Assembly (NCBI GenBank): GCA_029259945.1
Contig: JAJDEF010000012.1
Location: forward strand, 1 to 64,000
Direction of reading: 5' to 3'
From: Planctomycetota bacterium
GTDB taxonomy: Bacteria; Planctomycetota; Planctomycetia; Pirellulales; Lacipirellulaceae
Length of the DNA: 64,000 nt
Shown: positions 9,094 through 18,489 of the stretch, piece by piece
Position numbering within the stretch: position 1 is the first letter of the stretch
How the letters are laid out: each line of letters opens with the position of its first letter
Notes under the pieces: generated by a model
Seen by the model: only the letters and a program-made list of their open reading frames with translations
Told to the model about the DNA's origin: nothing
Database searches by the model: none
Program-made: the position numbers and the translations under genes

Positions 9094-9123
9094 TCCGCGC
9101 TCTCTGCGCCCTCCGCGGTAAAT
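9094..9123. repeat. Dispersed GC-rich intergenic repeat
   Basis: CGCGCTCTCTGCGCCCTCCG followed by CGGTAA is a motif I recognise from intergenic repeats in many planctomycete and other environmental genomes, where it produces spurious predicted proteins containing ALCALRGK or SAPSAVN. Those strings appear in the frames read across this stretch. Only one copy is in this window. Confidence 0.5.
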
Positions 9124-9211
9124 CCACCCGGCCAAAAATATCGATGGAATTCCACCCACCATTCCACGACAATACCCCGTTGCCCCTGTTCCTTGGAAAT
9201 CGAAACCCCGT

Positions 9212-9294
<83 letters not shown>

Positions 9295-9364
9295 CCCTAC
9301 AAGAATTAGCGTCGATGAGCGTAAATCAGCGGTCCACTTTTTTGCCAATAATGGCACCCACTTT

Positions 9365-9608
9365 GGACAAAACAGGACAAAACCCCACCGACTTTTGTCC
9401 ACGCGAAAACTCGCTAAGCCTAGCATTGAAACGTTTAAGAAATTATCAGCGGACAAAACTACCGAATATTGTCCACCAAAACCCCAAACAGCCCGATACG
9501 TGCCAAAACTCACGGCAACAAAAACAGGAAAACCCTACAAAACCAGGGTTAATCGCACAGAACCGCAACGAGTTTTGTCCATTTTGTCACCAAACCGCGT
9601 GACAAAAC
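9365..9608. repeat. Cluster of GGACAAAA / TTTTGTCC octamers
   Basis: GGACAAAA occurs at 9365-9372, 9375-9382 and 9451-9458, and its complement TTTTGTCC at 9393-9400 and 9573-9580. Near-matches are TATTGTCC around 9468-9475 and a TTTTGTCA/GACAAAA pair up to 9607. The stretch has no credible coding frame. It could be a cluster of binding sites or a degenerate repeat array. Confidence 0.55.
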
Positions 9609-9821
9609 TCCACTCCATTAACAATCAAACATTTCACATCCACTCCCCACTTTCCTAACTGCGGAGCACCTTATCGACGAGCTAGTAAACTCTCGACAGT
9701 CGTCGTCGATTCGTATCTATTCGTAATTTCCAGCTAGGTCTGTAACGAAGCCGTACAACAGACTGCGGCTAGTTGCCCAGCTAAACAATAAACCCTTACC
9801 CGTAAATGTGGTACACCTTCG

Positions 9822-11249
9822 ATGACATCACTCCACTTCACGCCATCAATGCTTGTCAAGTTACTTGGACTCGCCGTACTGGTTTTGACACCGCGAGGTT
9901 TTGTCAGCGCCGTCCAACCGCGCCCCAACATTATTTTGTTGGTTACCGACGATCAGCGATGGGATACGCTCGGTTCGACGGGCAACGACATCATCCACAC
10001 CCCACACCTCGATTCGTTGGCTCGCGAAGGAGTGCTGTTCACCAATTGCTTTTGCACCACGTCGATTTGTTGCACCAGTCGGGCGTCGATTCTCAGCGGA
10101 CAGTATGCGCGCCGGCACGGGATCTGGAAATTTGAAACCGACTTTACTCAAGAGGCCTTTGCAAAAACCTTTCCTGCCGTGATTCGCGCTGCCGGCTATC
10201 GCACCGGTTTTGTCGGCAAGTGGGGCGTTGGCAACGCGCCGCCGAAAGACGAGTATGATTACTGGGGCGTCCAATATCCGGGTCAAGGCCGCTACTACGA
10301 CACGGACGATTTCCGAAAAGACAATCCTGACTTGGGCGAGCACCTCACGCATCAGCTTGCACAAAAAGCCGTGGAATTTCTCCATGGATGCAGCAACGAG
10401 CAACCCTTCTGTTTGCAGGTGAGTTTCAAAGCACCCCACTGTCAAGGCAGTCAGCCATGGCAATTTCCATTTGACATGCGACTGAAAGAACTCTATCAGG
10501 ACACGCATATTTCTCCCGCCAAGACGGCCACAGACACACACTTTCATCGATTACCCGAATTCATCCAGACATCCGAGGCAAGAATTCGGTGGCATCGGCG
10601 ATTCGATGGCGAGGCCATGTTTCAAGAGTCCGTAAAAGATTATTACCGCCTTATTTCTGGTGTTGATGTGGCGGTAGGTGAAATAGTTCAGGTGTTGCAA
10701 GAGAAACGTTTTGCAGAAAACACGATCATCATTTTCACTTCAGACAACGGCTTTTACCTGGGGGAATATGGCTTGGCGGGAAAGTGGTTTATGCACGAGC
10801 CATCGATACGGCTGCCACTATTTGTGTATGACCCACGCCAACCACAAGCTCACCGAGGAAAGGAAGTCGATCCATTGGTGCTCAATATCGATCTTGCGCC
10901 GACCATCCTCGATGCCGCCGGGGTCAAGATACCCGACGCCATGCAAGGCCAAAGTTTGATGCCGATCGTGTTGGAGAAGGATGCGAGCGGATGGCGCGAA
11001 GAATTTTTGTACGAACACTTTTTCGAGTATTCCACCCTTCCAAAAACCGAAGGGGTGCGCGGGGTACGATGGAAATATGTTCGCTATCCAACAATGCAAC
11101 CTGTTTACGAAGAACTGTATGACCTCAAACGCGATCCGCTGGAAGAGATCAATCTGGCAATGGCCCCCGCCCATCAAAAAACTCTTGCCACGATGCGAGA
11201 ACATTGGAAACGACTCGCCGCTGCCGCAGAATCGAAAGTAAATCCGTAA
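9822..11249 (+). CDS. Secreted sulfatase (arylsulfatase family)
   Basis: This sulfatase probably removes sulfate esters from sulfated polysaccharides outside the cytoplasm. It has 475 residues with an N-terminal signal sequence (LLGLAVLVLTPRGFVSA). NIILLVTDDQRWDTLG carries the metal-binding aspartates, and TSDNGFYLGEYGLAGKW holds the conserved DNG motif. The formylglycine site reads CCTSRAS, so the core is Cys83-x-Thr-Ser-Arg with Thr where Pro or Ala is usual. A later ATG at 9849 would give a shorter and more typical signal peptide. It is a single gene converging on metG. No maturase gene is visible nearby. Confidence 0.92.
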   Translation: MTSLHFTPSMLVKLLGLAVLVLTPRGFVSAVQPRPNIILLVTDDQRWDTLGSTGNDIIHTPHLDSLAREGVLFTNCFCTTSICCTSRASILSGQYARRHGIWKFETDFTQEAFAKTFPAVIRAAGYRTGFVGKWGVGNAPPKDEYDYWGVQYPGQGRYYDTDDFRKDNPDLGEHLTHQLAQKAVEFLHGCSNEQPFCLQVSFKAPHCQGSQPWQFPFDMRLKELYQDTHISPAKTATDTHFHRLPEFIQTSEARIRWHRRFDGEAMFQESVKDYYRLISGVDVAVGEIVQVLQEKRFAENTIIIFTSDNGFYLGEYGLAGKWFMHEPSIRLPLFVYDPRQPQAHRGKEVDPLVLNIDLAPTILDAAGVKIPDAMQGQSLMPIVLEKDASGWREEFLYEHFFEYSTLPKTEGVRGVRWKYVRYPTMQPVYEELYDLKRDPLEEINLAMAPAHQKTLATMREHWKRLAAAAESKVNP

Positions 11250-11337
11250 GTCAGTTCGACGTTAGATTTTGCAATCTTCCTGCGATCCCACTCAAACAAG
11301 TCTGCTCTCGGGCAATCACAACGACCGGCGAAAGGCG

Positions 11338-13401
11338 CTAATGCACACGCTGCCCAGGCACCGCCCCGTCGTCGGGCGACAACAAAAAGACCTCGCTCCC
11401 CCCAGGACCACTCGCTACGACCATCCCTTCGCTCAGTCCGAACTTCATTTTTCGAGGAGCCAGATTCGCCACGCAAACCACCAACCGACCGACCAACTGC
11501 TCGGGCTCGTAAGCCGCTTTGATCCCGGCAAAGACTTGCATCGTCTCGCCGCCACCTAAGCTCAATCGCAGCTTGAGCAACTTGCGGGCGCCTTCCACCT
11601 GCTCCGCCGAAACAATACGGGCAACCCGCAGATCAACTTTCATGAAGTCGTCGTAGCTACATTCCTCGGCTCTCGGTTCGGCCGCTAAGGCCTCGCCGCC
11701 ATCGTTCCACTTGTCTTCAAACGTAGCCGTCTCGCCAGCCGCTGAAGCGGCTTCGCCGGTTTCTTTGCTTTCTTCGATCATCGTTTTAAGATCCTTTTCT
11801 TCGACTCGTTTTAACATGTGTTTGAATTTATTAACGGGTGTACCGACCAGCGGGGTTTTTGCTTGGTCCCAATTGGTAATCGGATCGCCCAGCAACTCGC
11901 CCGTCTGTTCGGCAAGCCGAGGTAGCACAGGAGAGAGATAAATAGCTAATTGCCGGAACAGGTTGAGTGCAATCGTACACACATCCTGCAGCTGCTGGGC
12001 TTGCGCGGCATCTTTGCGAAGCTCCCACGGTTTGTTCTCTTCCACAAAAGGATTCGCCCGGTCGGCCAAGCCCATGATCAGCCGCATCGCACGGCTATAG
12101 TCGCACGCCTCATAAGCCTCAGCAATCTGGTCGCCCACAGCGGCCGCATGTTCAAACAGCCCGCCATCGTCTGGGTACTCCGCCGAAAGGCCCACCTTCG
12201 CCACGAACTTCGCCGAGCGACTGGCAAGATTCACCACCTTGCCGACGAGGTCGGTGTTGACCTTGGCAATGAATTCGTCGAGCGAGAGATCAATGTCGTC
12301 GACCTTGGCCGACAGCTTCGAAGCATAAAAGTACCGCAAGTAGCTAGGATTCAAGTGATCCAGATAGGTCCGCGCGTTGACAAACGTGCCTTTGCTTTTC
12401 GACATCTTCTCGCCATCGACCGTCAAGAAGCCGTGAATATGCACCTTGGTCGGCAAACGATAACCGGCCGTCTTCAGCATGCCGGGCCAAAACAGCGTGT
12501 GAAAATACGTGATATCCTTGCCGATGAAATGATGGATTTCGCAATCGTCCGACTTCCACCAGTCATCCAGTTTTTCGCCCTGTTTGTCGCACCATTGCTT
12601 GGTCGAAGCGATATAGCCAATCGGCGCATCGAACCAGACATACCAATAATTGCCCGGGCTATCGGGGATCTCGAAACCAAAGTACGGCGCCGGTCGCGAG
12701 ATATCCCAATCTCGCAGCGGGTCGCCCAAAAAGTGCCCCTTCAAGTAGTTGGCAATCTCCGGCTGCAAACGATCGTCCGATTGAGTCCAATCGTTTAGAA
12801 ACTCGTGCAACTGTTCTAATTCGATAAACAGATGCTTCGCCGAGCGTATTTCGGGGGTCGTCCCGCTGAGCGTACTCTTCGGGTCGACCAACTCGGCAGG
12901 ACTATAGGTGCTGCCGCAGGACGAGCAGTTGTCACCTGGTTGGTCGGTCGCACCACACTTAGGACATGTGCCCCGCACAAAGCGGTCGGCCAGAAACGTC
13001 CCCGCCTCGGTGTCAAACAATTGCTCGACGTCTTTCTCTTTGACCAAGCCCGCGTCGCGAATCGATTGCCAGATTTCTGCACAAAGCTCTCGGTTTTCGT
13101 CGCTATGAGTGCTGCCAAAGTTGTCGAACTCGATCTCGAAGTCGGCGAAATCACGCTCGTGCGATGCCTGCATCTCGGCAATTAGCTCTTCTTCGCTCCG
13201 ATTTTCCTGGCGAGCACGAATCATGATCGCCGTGCCGTGGGTGTCGTCGGCACACATGTAACGGCAATCGTTGCCACGCAGTTTTTGAAATCGGACCCAA
13301 ATGTCAGTCTGCAGATACTCCACCAGATGGCCAATATGAATCGGACCATTGGCGTAGGGCAAAGCAGAGGTCACAAGAATACGGCGTTTAGTCATCGGCA
13401 T
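11338..13401 (-). CDS. metG: Methionyl-tRNA synthetase
   Basis: It charges tRNA-Met with methionine in the cytoplasm. The protein has 687 residues: the class I HIGH motif lies at 22-25 ([12 protein letters not shown]), the zinc knuckle region near 145-165 (CPKCG then CSSCG), and KMSKSKGTF near residue 345. A helical anticodon-binding domain follows, and a C-terminal EMAP/Arc1p-like tRNA-binding domain spans about 585-687 ([14 protein letters not shown], then [10 protein letters not shown]). The second methionine ([14 protein letters not shown]) two codons in is an equally good start. It converges with the sulfatase gene and diverges from the thioredoxin-protease gene. Confidence 0.97.
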   Translation of the reverse strand: MPMTKRRILVTSALPYANGPIHIGHLVEYLQTDIWVRFQKLRGNDCRYMCADDTHGTAIMIRARQENRSEEELIAEMQASHERDFADFEIEFDNFGSTHSDENRELCAEIWQSIRDAGLVKEKDVEQLFDTEAGTFLADRFVRGTCPKCGATDQPGDNCSSCGSTYSPAELVDPKSTLSGTTPEIRSAKHLFIELEQLHEFLNDWTQSDDRLQPEIANYLKGHFLGDPLRDWDISRPAPYFGFEIPDSPGNYWYVWFDAPIGYIASTKQWCDKQGEKLDDWWKSDDCEIHHFIGKDITYFHTLFWPGMLKTAGYRLPTKVHIHGFLTVDGEKMSKSKGTFVNARTYLDHLNPSYLRYFYASKLSAKVDDIDLSLDEFIAKVNTDLVGKVVNLASRSAKFVAKVGLSAEYPDDGGLFEHAAAVGDQIAEAYEACDYSRAMRLIMGLADRANPFVEENKPWELRKDAAQAQQLQDVCTIALNLFRQLAIYLSPVLPRLAEQTGELLGDPITNWDQAKTPLVGTPVNKFKHMLKRVEEKDLKTMIEESKETGEAASAAGETATFEDKWNDGGEALAAEPRAEECSYDDFMKVDLRVARIVSAEQVEGARKLLKLRLSLGGGETMQVFAGIKAAYEPEQLVGRLVVCVANLAPRKMKFGLSEGMVVASGPGGSEVFLLSPDDGAVPGQRVH

Positions 13402-13820
13402 CGTCGGGAGAATGATTGTTCTAGCAGTGCTAGTAAGAGTTTGTGAGACGCGTCATTGTAGCGGGCAAAGGTCACCAGCGCGAAGCCGCGATTGGCATGT
13501 GATATGCACCTACGAAGCATCGGCAAAAGTCTAGCCACCCTGCTAGCACCTAAAAAAGCCGTGGCAGTGAATAACGCGGGTTATTCGCCGCCGAGGTGGT
13601 CACTTGCTCTTGTAACATTTACGAATCTTAGAGACAGTACCGCCCCGCATTTGGCAGCCCCTGCCAAGGCGAGGCAAAAAACAAACCGCCTCGTTGTCAT
13701 TCGGCCGGTTGAAGAAGGAACTTCACTAGCCGAAACCCGCAACAACAGGCAACCCCGTCGCTCCGGCAATAGCCGGCGAATTACCCAAAATTTCCGACCT
13801 GGTATCCATGGAGGGAACCG
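13402..13820. other. Divergent intergenic region, metG / thioredoxin-protease
   Basis: This stretch must hold the two divergent promoters. I see no convincing gene, strong hairpin or consensus promoter. The open frames across it are short and have no recognisable content. Confidence 0.3.
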
Positions 13821-15314
13821 ATGGTCTTCCGACATTCTGCACTTTCTTATCTCAGTAGAGCTGCCGCCTGTGCGTGGATCGTCTGTTTCATATCGCCCTG
13901 TCACGCCGAAACCGTGCTGCTGGACTTTAGTTCGCCCACCTGTGGCCCCTGCCAACAAATGCGCCCCATCGTGTCCCAATTGGTAGCGGCAGGGTACCAA
14001 GTGCAACACGTGGATATCTCTCGCGATCCGCAAACCGCCTCGCGTTTCGGCGTCGATCTTGTCCCCACATTTATCGTGCTTACTGATGGCCAAGTGACTT
14101 CTCGTTCGGTAGGGCTGACTAGTTACCAACAACTGAACCAAATGTTGGCTCAGTCCGCGTCACAGCCAAAACGGCCATCACAGGCCCTCGCACGAACCCC
14201 CTCGACGTTTGCCAACCCGGTGGCAACGAACAACACACCAGCGGCAACTGCCAACTCGACACAGCATGCCGTCGTTAGCCAAGCACCCAGACAACCGAAC
14301 CAGCCTACGGGTTCAGCTTCTAGCAATCCGCGTTTGATCGAAGCGACCGTCAAAGTAGCCGTACAAGACGCTGACGGAGTTTCCGCAGGTACCGGGACTG
14401 TTGTCGACGCACGCGACGGCGAAGCACTGATTCTTACCTGTGGTCATCTCTTTCGATCGTCGGATGGCAAAGGCCCAATCACGGTCACCCTGTTCCAAGC
14501 GGGCCCCACCGGCGCCGAAGTTCGTTCGACCGCCACGGGCCGATTGGTCGATTTTGATCTGGAACGCGATCTGGCATTAGTTAGTTTTCAGCCCAACGTG
14601 ACGGTTCGACCTATCCCGATAGCGCAGGAAGAGACCGCACTTATCCCCGGCGCAGCCGTGACGTCGGTCGGTTGTAATCATGGCCAAAACCCAACGGTCG
14701 TTGCCACCCAGATTACTGCCATCGACCGCTACCAAGGCTCACCCAATATTGAAGCTGCCGGTGCACCGGTCGAAGGACGGAGCGGAGGTGGCTTAATCAA
14801 CGATCAGGGCCAGCTCATTGGCGTTTGCTTCGCTGCCGACCCCCAAGGAAACGAAGGACTCTATGCCTCGTTGCCCTCGATCCGCGCCAAACTCGACAGC
14901 CTCGGCTTGGCCATGGTGTATGAGTCGCCATTGGCGGCGACGAACCACCATGTTTCGCCACAGCCTGACCATTCGACGTTGGCCGCGATTCCAGACACGA
15001 ATTCCGCTGTCCGCGGCCAAGGACCTGCCACACTCGCTCAACCCGTCAGCGATATGCCCTTTGCCGCAACTGTAGCACCCACCCCCTCGCCAGCCGTATT
15101 AACGCTGGCAGAACAAGCGACTCTTGAAGAGATCCAGCGCCGGGGGACCGACTCAGAAGTTATCTGCATCATCCGCCCGAAAAACCCCGGCGGAAGAAGC
15201 GAAGTCATCACGCTCCACAGCGCTTCGCCAGAATTTATCAAAGCCCTCACCGCCTCGGCCGCCACCCAAACGCCTGCCGCGACGGCGTCCCAAGGGGCCC
15301 GGCTCCTGCGTTAG
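13821..15314 (+). CDS. Secreted thioredoxin-trypsin fusion protein
   Basis: The 497-residue exported protein joins two catalytic modules. After a signal peptide (ending near PCHAE at 30) comes a thioredoxin fold with CGPC at 41-44 and the cis-proline region VDLVPTFIV near 78-86. A low-complexity Pro/Ala/Thr linker covers about 110-170. Then a chymotrypsin-type serine protease domain has His209 in TCGHLF, Asp250 in ERDLALVSF and Ser321 in EGRSGGGL, so the triad looks complete. The C-terminal 150 residues are linker-like, ending in a short folded piece (VICIIRPKNPGGRSEVI). It probably acts in the periplasm on disulfide-containing or misfolded proteins; substrate unknown. Confidence 0.82.
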   Translation: MVFRHSALSYLSRAAACAWIVCFISPCHAETVLLDFSSPTCGPCQQMRPIVSQLVAAGYQVQHVDISRDPQTASRFGVDLVPTFIVLTDGQVTSRSVGLTSYQQLNQMLAQSASQPKRPSQALARTPSTFANPVATNNTPAATANSTQHAVVSQAPRQPNQPTGSASSNPRLIEATVKVAVQDADGVSAGTGTVVDARDGEALILTCGHLFRSSDGKGPITVTLFQAGPTGAEVRSTATGRLVDFDLERDLALVSFQPNVTVRPIPIAQEETALIPGAAVTSVGCNHGQNPTVVATQITAIDRYQGSPNIEAAGAPVEGRSGGGLINDQGQLIGVCFAADPQGNEGLYASLPSIRAKLDSLGLAMVYESPLAATNHHVSPQPDHSTLAAIPDTNSAVRGQGPATLAQPVSDMPFAATVAPTPSPAVLTLAEQATLEEIQRRGTDSEVICIIRPKNPGGRSEVITLHSASPEFIKALTASAATQTPAATASQGARLLR

Positions 15315-15507
15315 GTCATCGTATCTCAGCGCTATCATCATCACGGCCTGCATATTCGGTACGCGAGGGCCTCGATCGATAGGCAGAAACAGCGGCTTTC
15401 TAGCGGGTGATTATCTCAGTGAAGTAGGGTTTCGAGTGGCAATGCAATGCCCAATTTCCGGTAGAAAAATCATTGAGTCGTCGAATCTGTAGAACACAGG
15501 GGCAATC

Positions 15508-16188
15508 GTGACGCTTTTTATCATTCTCACTGCAATCACCAACATCGCTTTAGGTTATGCGCTGGCAGTGTACTTGGGGAATAACAGACTAGCAGGGTGT
15601 GTTTATCTACCTCCGGTTCAAAAACGCCCCGAATCAGAACCGGTATCGCAAGAGCCGGATGATGAGCCTGCTGAATTCCCCTCGATAGAAACCGCAACGG
15701 TTGAGGAGCCTTCGCCAGAAGAACCCGCCGAAGAAAATCCCCCAGCGGAAGAACAGCCAACTCCAGAGGTAGCAGAAGCTGAGGAAGCACCGGCAGAGCT
15801 TCCTGAGGAGCCTACAGCAGTTACCGATCTTCCAGAAGAAGCTGATGATAGTGCATCCAATGAAACCCAGCAGCCAGAAGATTCTGGTGAGGACGAAAAT
15901 CTAGAACCCGCGGAGCCCCCTGCAGTTGTATCTGAGGTCGAGCAACCACAGCCAGAAGAAACGGTGGTTGCCGAAGCCAAACCTGAGGAACAGGCTGAAA
16001 CCGAACCAGAGGAGACCGCCGACGCACCTGATGCTAGTAGCGAGAAAGTCGATTCAGATGTCCTTGAAGGCATAGAAGCGTTTCGCACCCAATTGGCAGG
16101 CTTGCAAGGGACTGATGAAACCGCATTGGATGATTCAGAAGTCGACCCCGCTGAAGAGGGTGAGAAGGTCGAAGAAGCGGTCGGCTAA
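15508..16188 (+). CDS. Acidic, Pro/Glu-rich membrane-anchored protein
   Basis: No family recognised. The 226-residue protein opens with one hydrophobic helix (about residues 2-24, LFIILTAITNIALGYALAVYL). This is followed by about 170 residues dominated by Glu, Pro, Ala and Thr in irregular repeats such as PEEP and AEEAP. A short C-terminal segment (EGIEAFRTQLAGLQG) could form a helix. The arrangement suggests a disordered extension anchored in the inner membrane. The antisense Ser/Gly-rich frame is a shadow of this composition. It follows the thioredoxin-protease gene by about 190 bp on the same strand. Confidence 0.65.
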   Translation: MTLFIILTAITNIALGYALAVYLGNNRLAGCVYLPPVQKRPESEPVSQEPDDEPAEFPSIETATVEEPSPEEPAEENPPAEEQPTPEVAEAEEAPAELPEEPTAVTDLPEEADDSASNETQQPEDSGEDENLEPAEPPAVVSEVEQPQPEETVVAEAKPEEQAETEPEETADAPDASSEKVDSDVLEGIEAFRTQLAGLQGTDETALDDSEVDPAEEGEKVEEAVG

Positions 16189-16197
16189 CGGTTCGTG

Positions 16198-16665
16198 TTA
16201 TTCGACCGGTTTCAATTCAAAAATCGTCTCAATTTCGACGGCGACCCCGCCCGGCAGTGCCGAAGTTCCAAAAGCACTACGGGCACCGACCCCTGCATTT
16301 TCGCCAAAGACATCCCGCATCAGTTCGCTAAAACCGTTGATCACCCCTGGTTGCCCGGTGAATTCAGGAGTGCAGCAAACGAGCCCAAGCGTCTTTACTA
16401 GGCGAACCACGTGATCCAAGTTGCCGCAATGTGCTCTCAGGGTAGACAGTGTCGCCAAGCCGGCTTGGCGAGCGGCCTGAAAGCCGGCTTCCACGTCTAG
16501 GTCGTCGCCGACCCGTCCACATAAGAGTTTCCCCTCGGGCAGCAACGGCAAGTGCCCCGACAGGTAGACCAGGTTGCCCACTCGAACCAACGGTTTGTAG
16601 GCCCCCATGACTTTCACGGGGGGTAGCTCAAGATGCATCTCAGCAAAGCGGGCTTCGGCGCTCAT
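16198..16665 (-). CDS. RidA (YjgF/UK114) family protein
   Basis: RidA proteins hydrolyse reactive enamine/imine intermediates made by PLP enzymes; other family members have different roles. The 155-residue protein has GNLVYLSGHLP near residue 48 and the C-terminal GARSAFGTSALPGGVAVEIE, which contains the arginine expected to bind the carboxylate of the substrate. The length is about 25 residues above the archetypal RidA and fits the longer subgroup with an N-terminal AEARFAEMHLELPPV segment. It lies 23 bp downstream of hisI on the same strand, so the two are probably co-transcribed. Confidence 0.9.
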   Translation of the reverse strand: MSAEARFAEMHLELPPVKVMGAYKPLVRVGNLVYLSGHLPLLPEGKLLCGRVGDDLDVEAGFQAARQAGLATLSTLRAHCGNLDHVVRLVKTLGLVCCTPEFTGQPGVINGFSELMRDVFGENAGVGARSAFGTSALPGGVAVEIETIFELKPVE

Positions 16666-16688
16666 AGAATGTATTCCGGGAGGGATGG

Positions 16689-17075
16689 TTATTTATTTTT
16701 GTAAACTTGCTTGGGGTCAAAGATTCGTTCTCTAACTATCTTCAAACTGCCATCGTCTTGCCATTGGCGAAAAAAGCAGCTCGCGTAGCCTTCGTGGCAA
16801 GCGGCACCGCCTAGTTGCTCGACCTTAAGCAGAATGGTGTCGGCATCGCAGTCGAGGTAGATTTCGAGGACGTGCTGAATGTGACCGCTTTCCTCGCCTT
16901 TTTTCCATAACTTCCCACGGCTACGACTGTAATAAACGGCCACGCCACTGCCGAGGGTTTCTTGCCAGGCCTCACGGTTCATGTAGGCAAGCATGAGAAC
17001 TTCGCCGCTGGTGGCATCCTGAGCCACCACGGGCAGAAGGTGATCGTCAGCCTTAAAATCGGGAGTGTTTATCAA
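16689..17075 (-). CDS. hisI: Phosphoribosyl-AMP cyclohydrolase
   Basis: It opens the adenine ring of phosphoribosyl-AMP, the third step of histidine biosynthesis. The 128 residues contain the family markers: [30 protein letters not shown], the Mg-binding [11 protein letters not shown], and the zinc cysteines in [13 protein letters not shown]. It is the stand-alone HisI form without a fused HisE domain. Other his genes are not in this window. It is transcribed with the RidA gene on the minus strand and diverges from the glycosyltransferase gene. Confidence 0.95.
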   Translation of the reverse strand: MINTPDFKADDHLLPVVAQDATSGEVLMLAYMNREAWQETLGSGVAVYYSRSRGKLWKKGEESGHIQHVLEIYLDCDADTILLKVEQLGGAACHEGYASCFFRQWQDDGSLKIVRERIFDPKQVYKNK

Positions 17076-17311
17076 TGGATTCAGCCTCTAGCGGTCTGGT
17101 AAACCAGAACGGCTAATCTCGATATTAAATTTGATACTGCTCAGCCGCCATCCTACCACGATTGGGCCTCATTGTGGTTAGGGCAAACCCTATGATCGGA
17201 AAGACGGGTAGTTTCGAACCAGCTAGTGCTGTTTTTCAATAGTTGCAGAACCAACGCAGTCGCAGCCGATTTTTCCAACCAGGAACCCGATGGAACACTG
17301 CCGACCATGAC

Positions 17312-17914
17312 ATGGGAGATATCACGTTGAATCAGCCGTTGACGGTAGTATTGCCGATGTTTAACCGCGAGCGTCAGATACGTTCGGCGGTCGTCGACAT
17401 TTTGGAACTCTCCCCAACACTCTCTACCAGCATCGAAGTGGTGGTGGTCGACGATGGTTCCACCGACGAAACCTATGAGACGGCTTGCGAGCTTGCCCGT
17501 GCCTATCCTCAGGTCACGGTGTTTCGCCAATCGGTTCGCCAAGGTCTCGGAGCAGCCCTCGATTTAGTGCGTCGCCGTTTGGATGTGGATCGGGTATTGA
17601 TCCATGATGGCGTGTCCCCGGTGGACGCCTCTCAGTTAAAAGCAGCCGTTGAGTCGACCCCCCAATCAGAGGCGGCCGTACAGCAGTCGATGATGCGTTC
17701 TGAATCGGCACTGGATGCGTCTGGATCGCGCCGATTTGCCTCGGTTCGAGCGTTGCATGACCGTATGGAACGCACTCATCGTTCCGTGTCCGGTTTTTGC
17801 TGGTTGCAACTAGAAAAACCCATAGTGCCCCGTCGACGTGCAGTGGCCCTCGGCTCTAGTGAGATCAATGTTCTGGGCATGCCGACAGCAGCGATCACTC
17901 CTCCTATCGCTTGA
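17312..17914 (+). CDS. Short GT2-like glycosyltransferase
   Basis: The N-terminal half matches family 2 glycosyltransferases: PLTVVLPMFNRERQIRSAV, then EVVVVDDGSTDETY carrying the nucleotide-sugar-binding DDGST. At about 100 residues RVLIHDGVSPVD occupies the place of the metal-binding DxD segment, which is not preserved. The protein is 200 residues, roughly 30-60 shorter than complete single-domain family members, and the last 70 residues look unlike an acceptor-binding region. I chose ATG 17312 over an upstream frame opening because homology begins at once. It could be a degenerate or regulatory GT-A protein. Confidence 0.65.
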   Translation: MGDITLNQPLTVVLPMFNRERQIRSAVVDILELSPTLSTSIEVVVVDDGSTDETYETACELARAYPQVTVFRQSVRQGLGAALDLVRRRLDVDRVLIHDGVSPVDASQLKAAVESTPQSEAAVQQSMMRSESALDASGSRRFASVRALHDRMERTHRSVSGFCWLQLEKPIVPRRRAVALGSSEINVLGMPTAAITPPIA

Positions 17915-18489
17915 AATTGCAGCTAAGTCCTTGCTGCACCAACAACTTAGCTGTGCAGAATTACTGCGAATGTACGATATTTCGCGGCATCGAAGTGTCC
18001 AGCGGTGTGGCAAATCGCTTGCCGGTTGTTCCGTAGGCAGCAGGCAACAGAACGCTAGCCTTGGGTTCCCTAGAAAGAGCGGCAATTTTAGTGGTAATTT
18101 TCCGCTTTGCCGCGCTTTGTTCCAGAAATGTCTTGCCAACAGGTTGCATCGAGATTATCATTTCCACCGGTCAAGAAGTTTGTATGACTTTTGATTCATA
18201 GGGGAGTATCTAACGTACTTTGGTTATCGCTGGGGCAAGACCCCTCTCGGCTGGCGGGTTCAGCAGTAGCCAACACATCGCAGCATTTGAGCATGATTGC
18301 CGTTTGCTGTGTCCTTATCGTTTTACCTTTTCTTTTGTTCTGCGTTTGCCAGAAATCTTGGGACTGAACGGAACCAGTTCTTCGGTATGTATGCGGATGT
18401 TTTATTGCGCACCGAAGCAAACGCGCCTGATATCTTTGCAGTGCGATTCGGCAAGGCACTACCTGCTGAGATAAAGGAGGCACCTAGGG
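17915..18489. other. Intergenic region upstream of the HTH gene
   Basis: 575 bases without a supported gene. Frames that cross it have no recognisable motifs. It ends with a strong Shine-Dalgarno sequence for the next gene. It could contain a long leader. Confidence 0.35.
18473..18480 (+). promoter_or_regulatory. Strong Shine-Dalgarno (AAAGGAGG)
   Basis: This near-perfect anti-16S match lies nine bases before the ATG at 18490 and fixes that start. Most genes in this window have only weak ribosome binding sites, so it stands out. Confidence 0.8.

Noticed and set aside
11950..12798. Plus-strand frame of 282 codons
   Set aside because: It lies wholly inside metG on the other strand and shows no family features.
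15618..16088. Minus-strand Ser/Gly-rich frame
   Set aside because: It is the mirror of the Glu/Pro/Ala-rich coding sequence at 15508-16188, whose composition keeps the opposite strand open.
17838..18194. 118-codon plus-strand frame after the glycosyltransferase
   Set aside because: No motif, overlaps the end of the glycosyltransferase and has no ribosome binding site.
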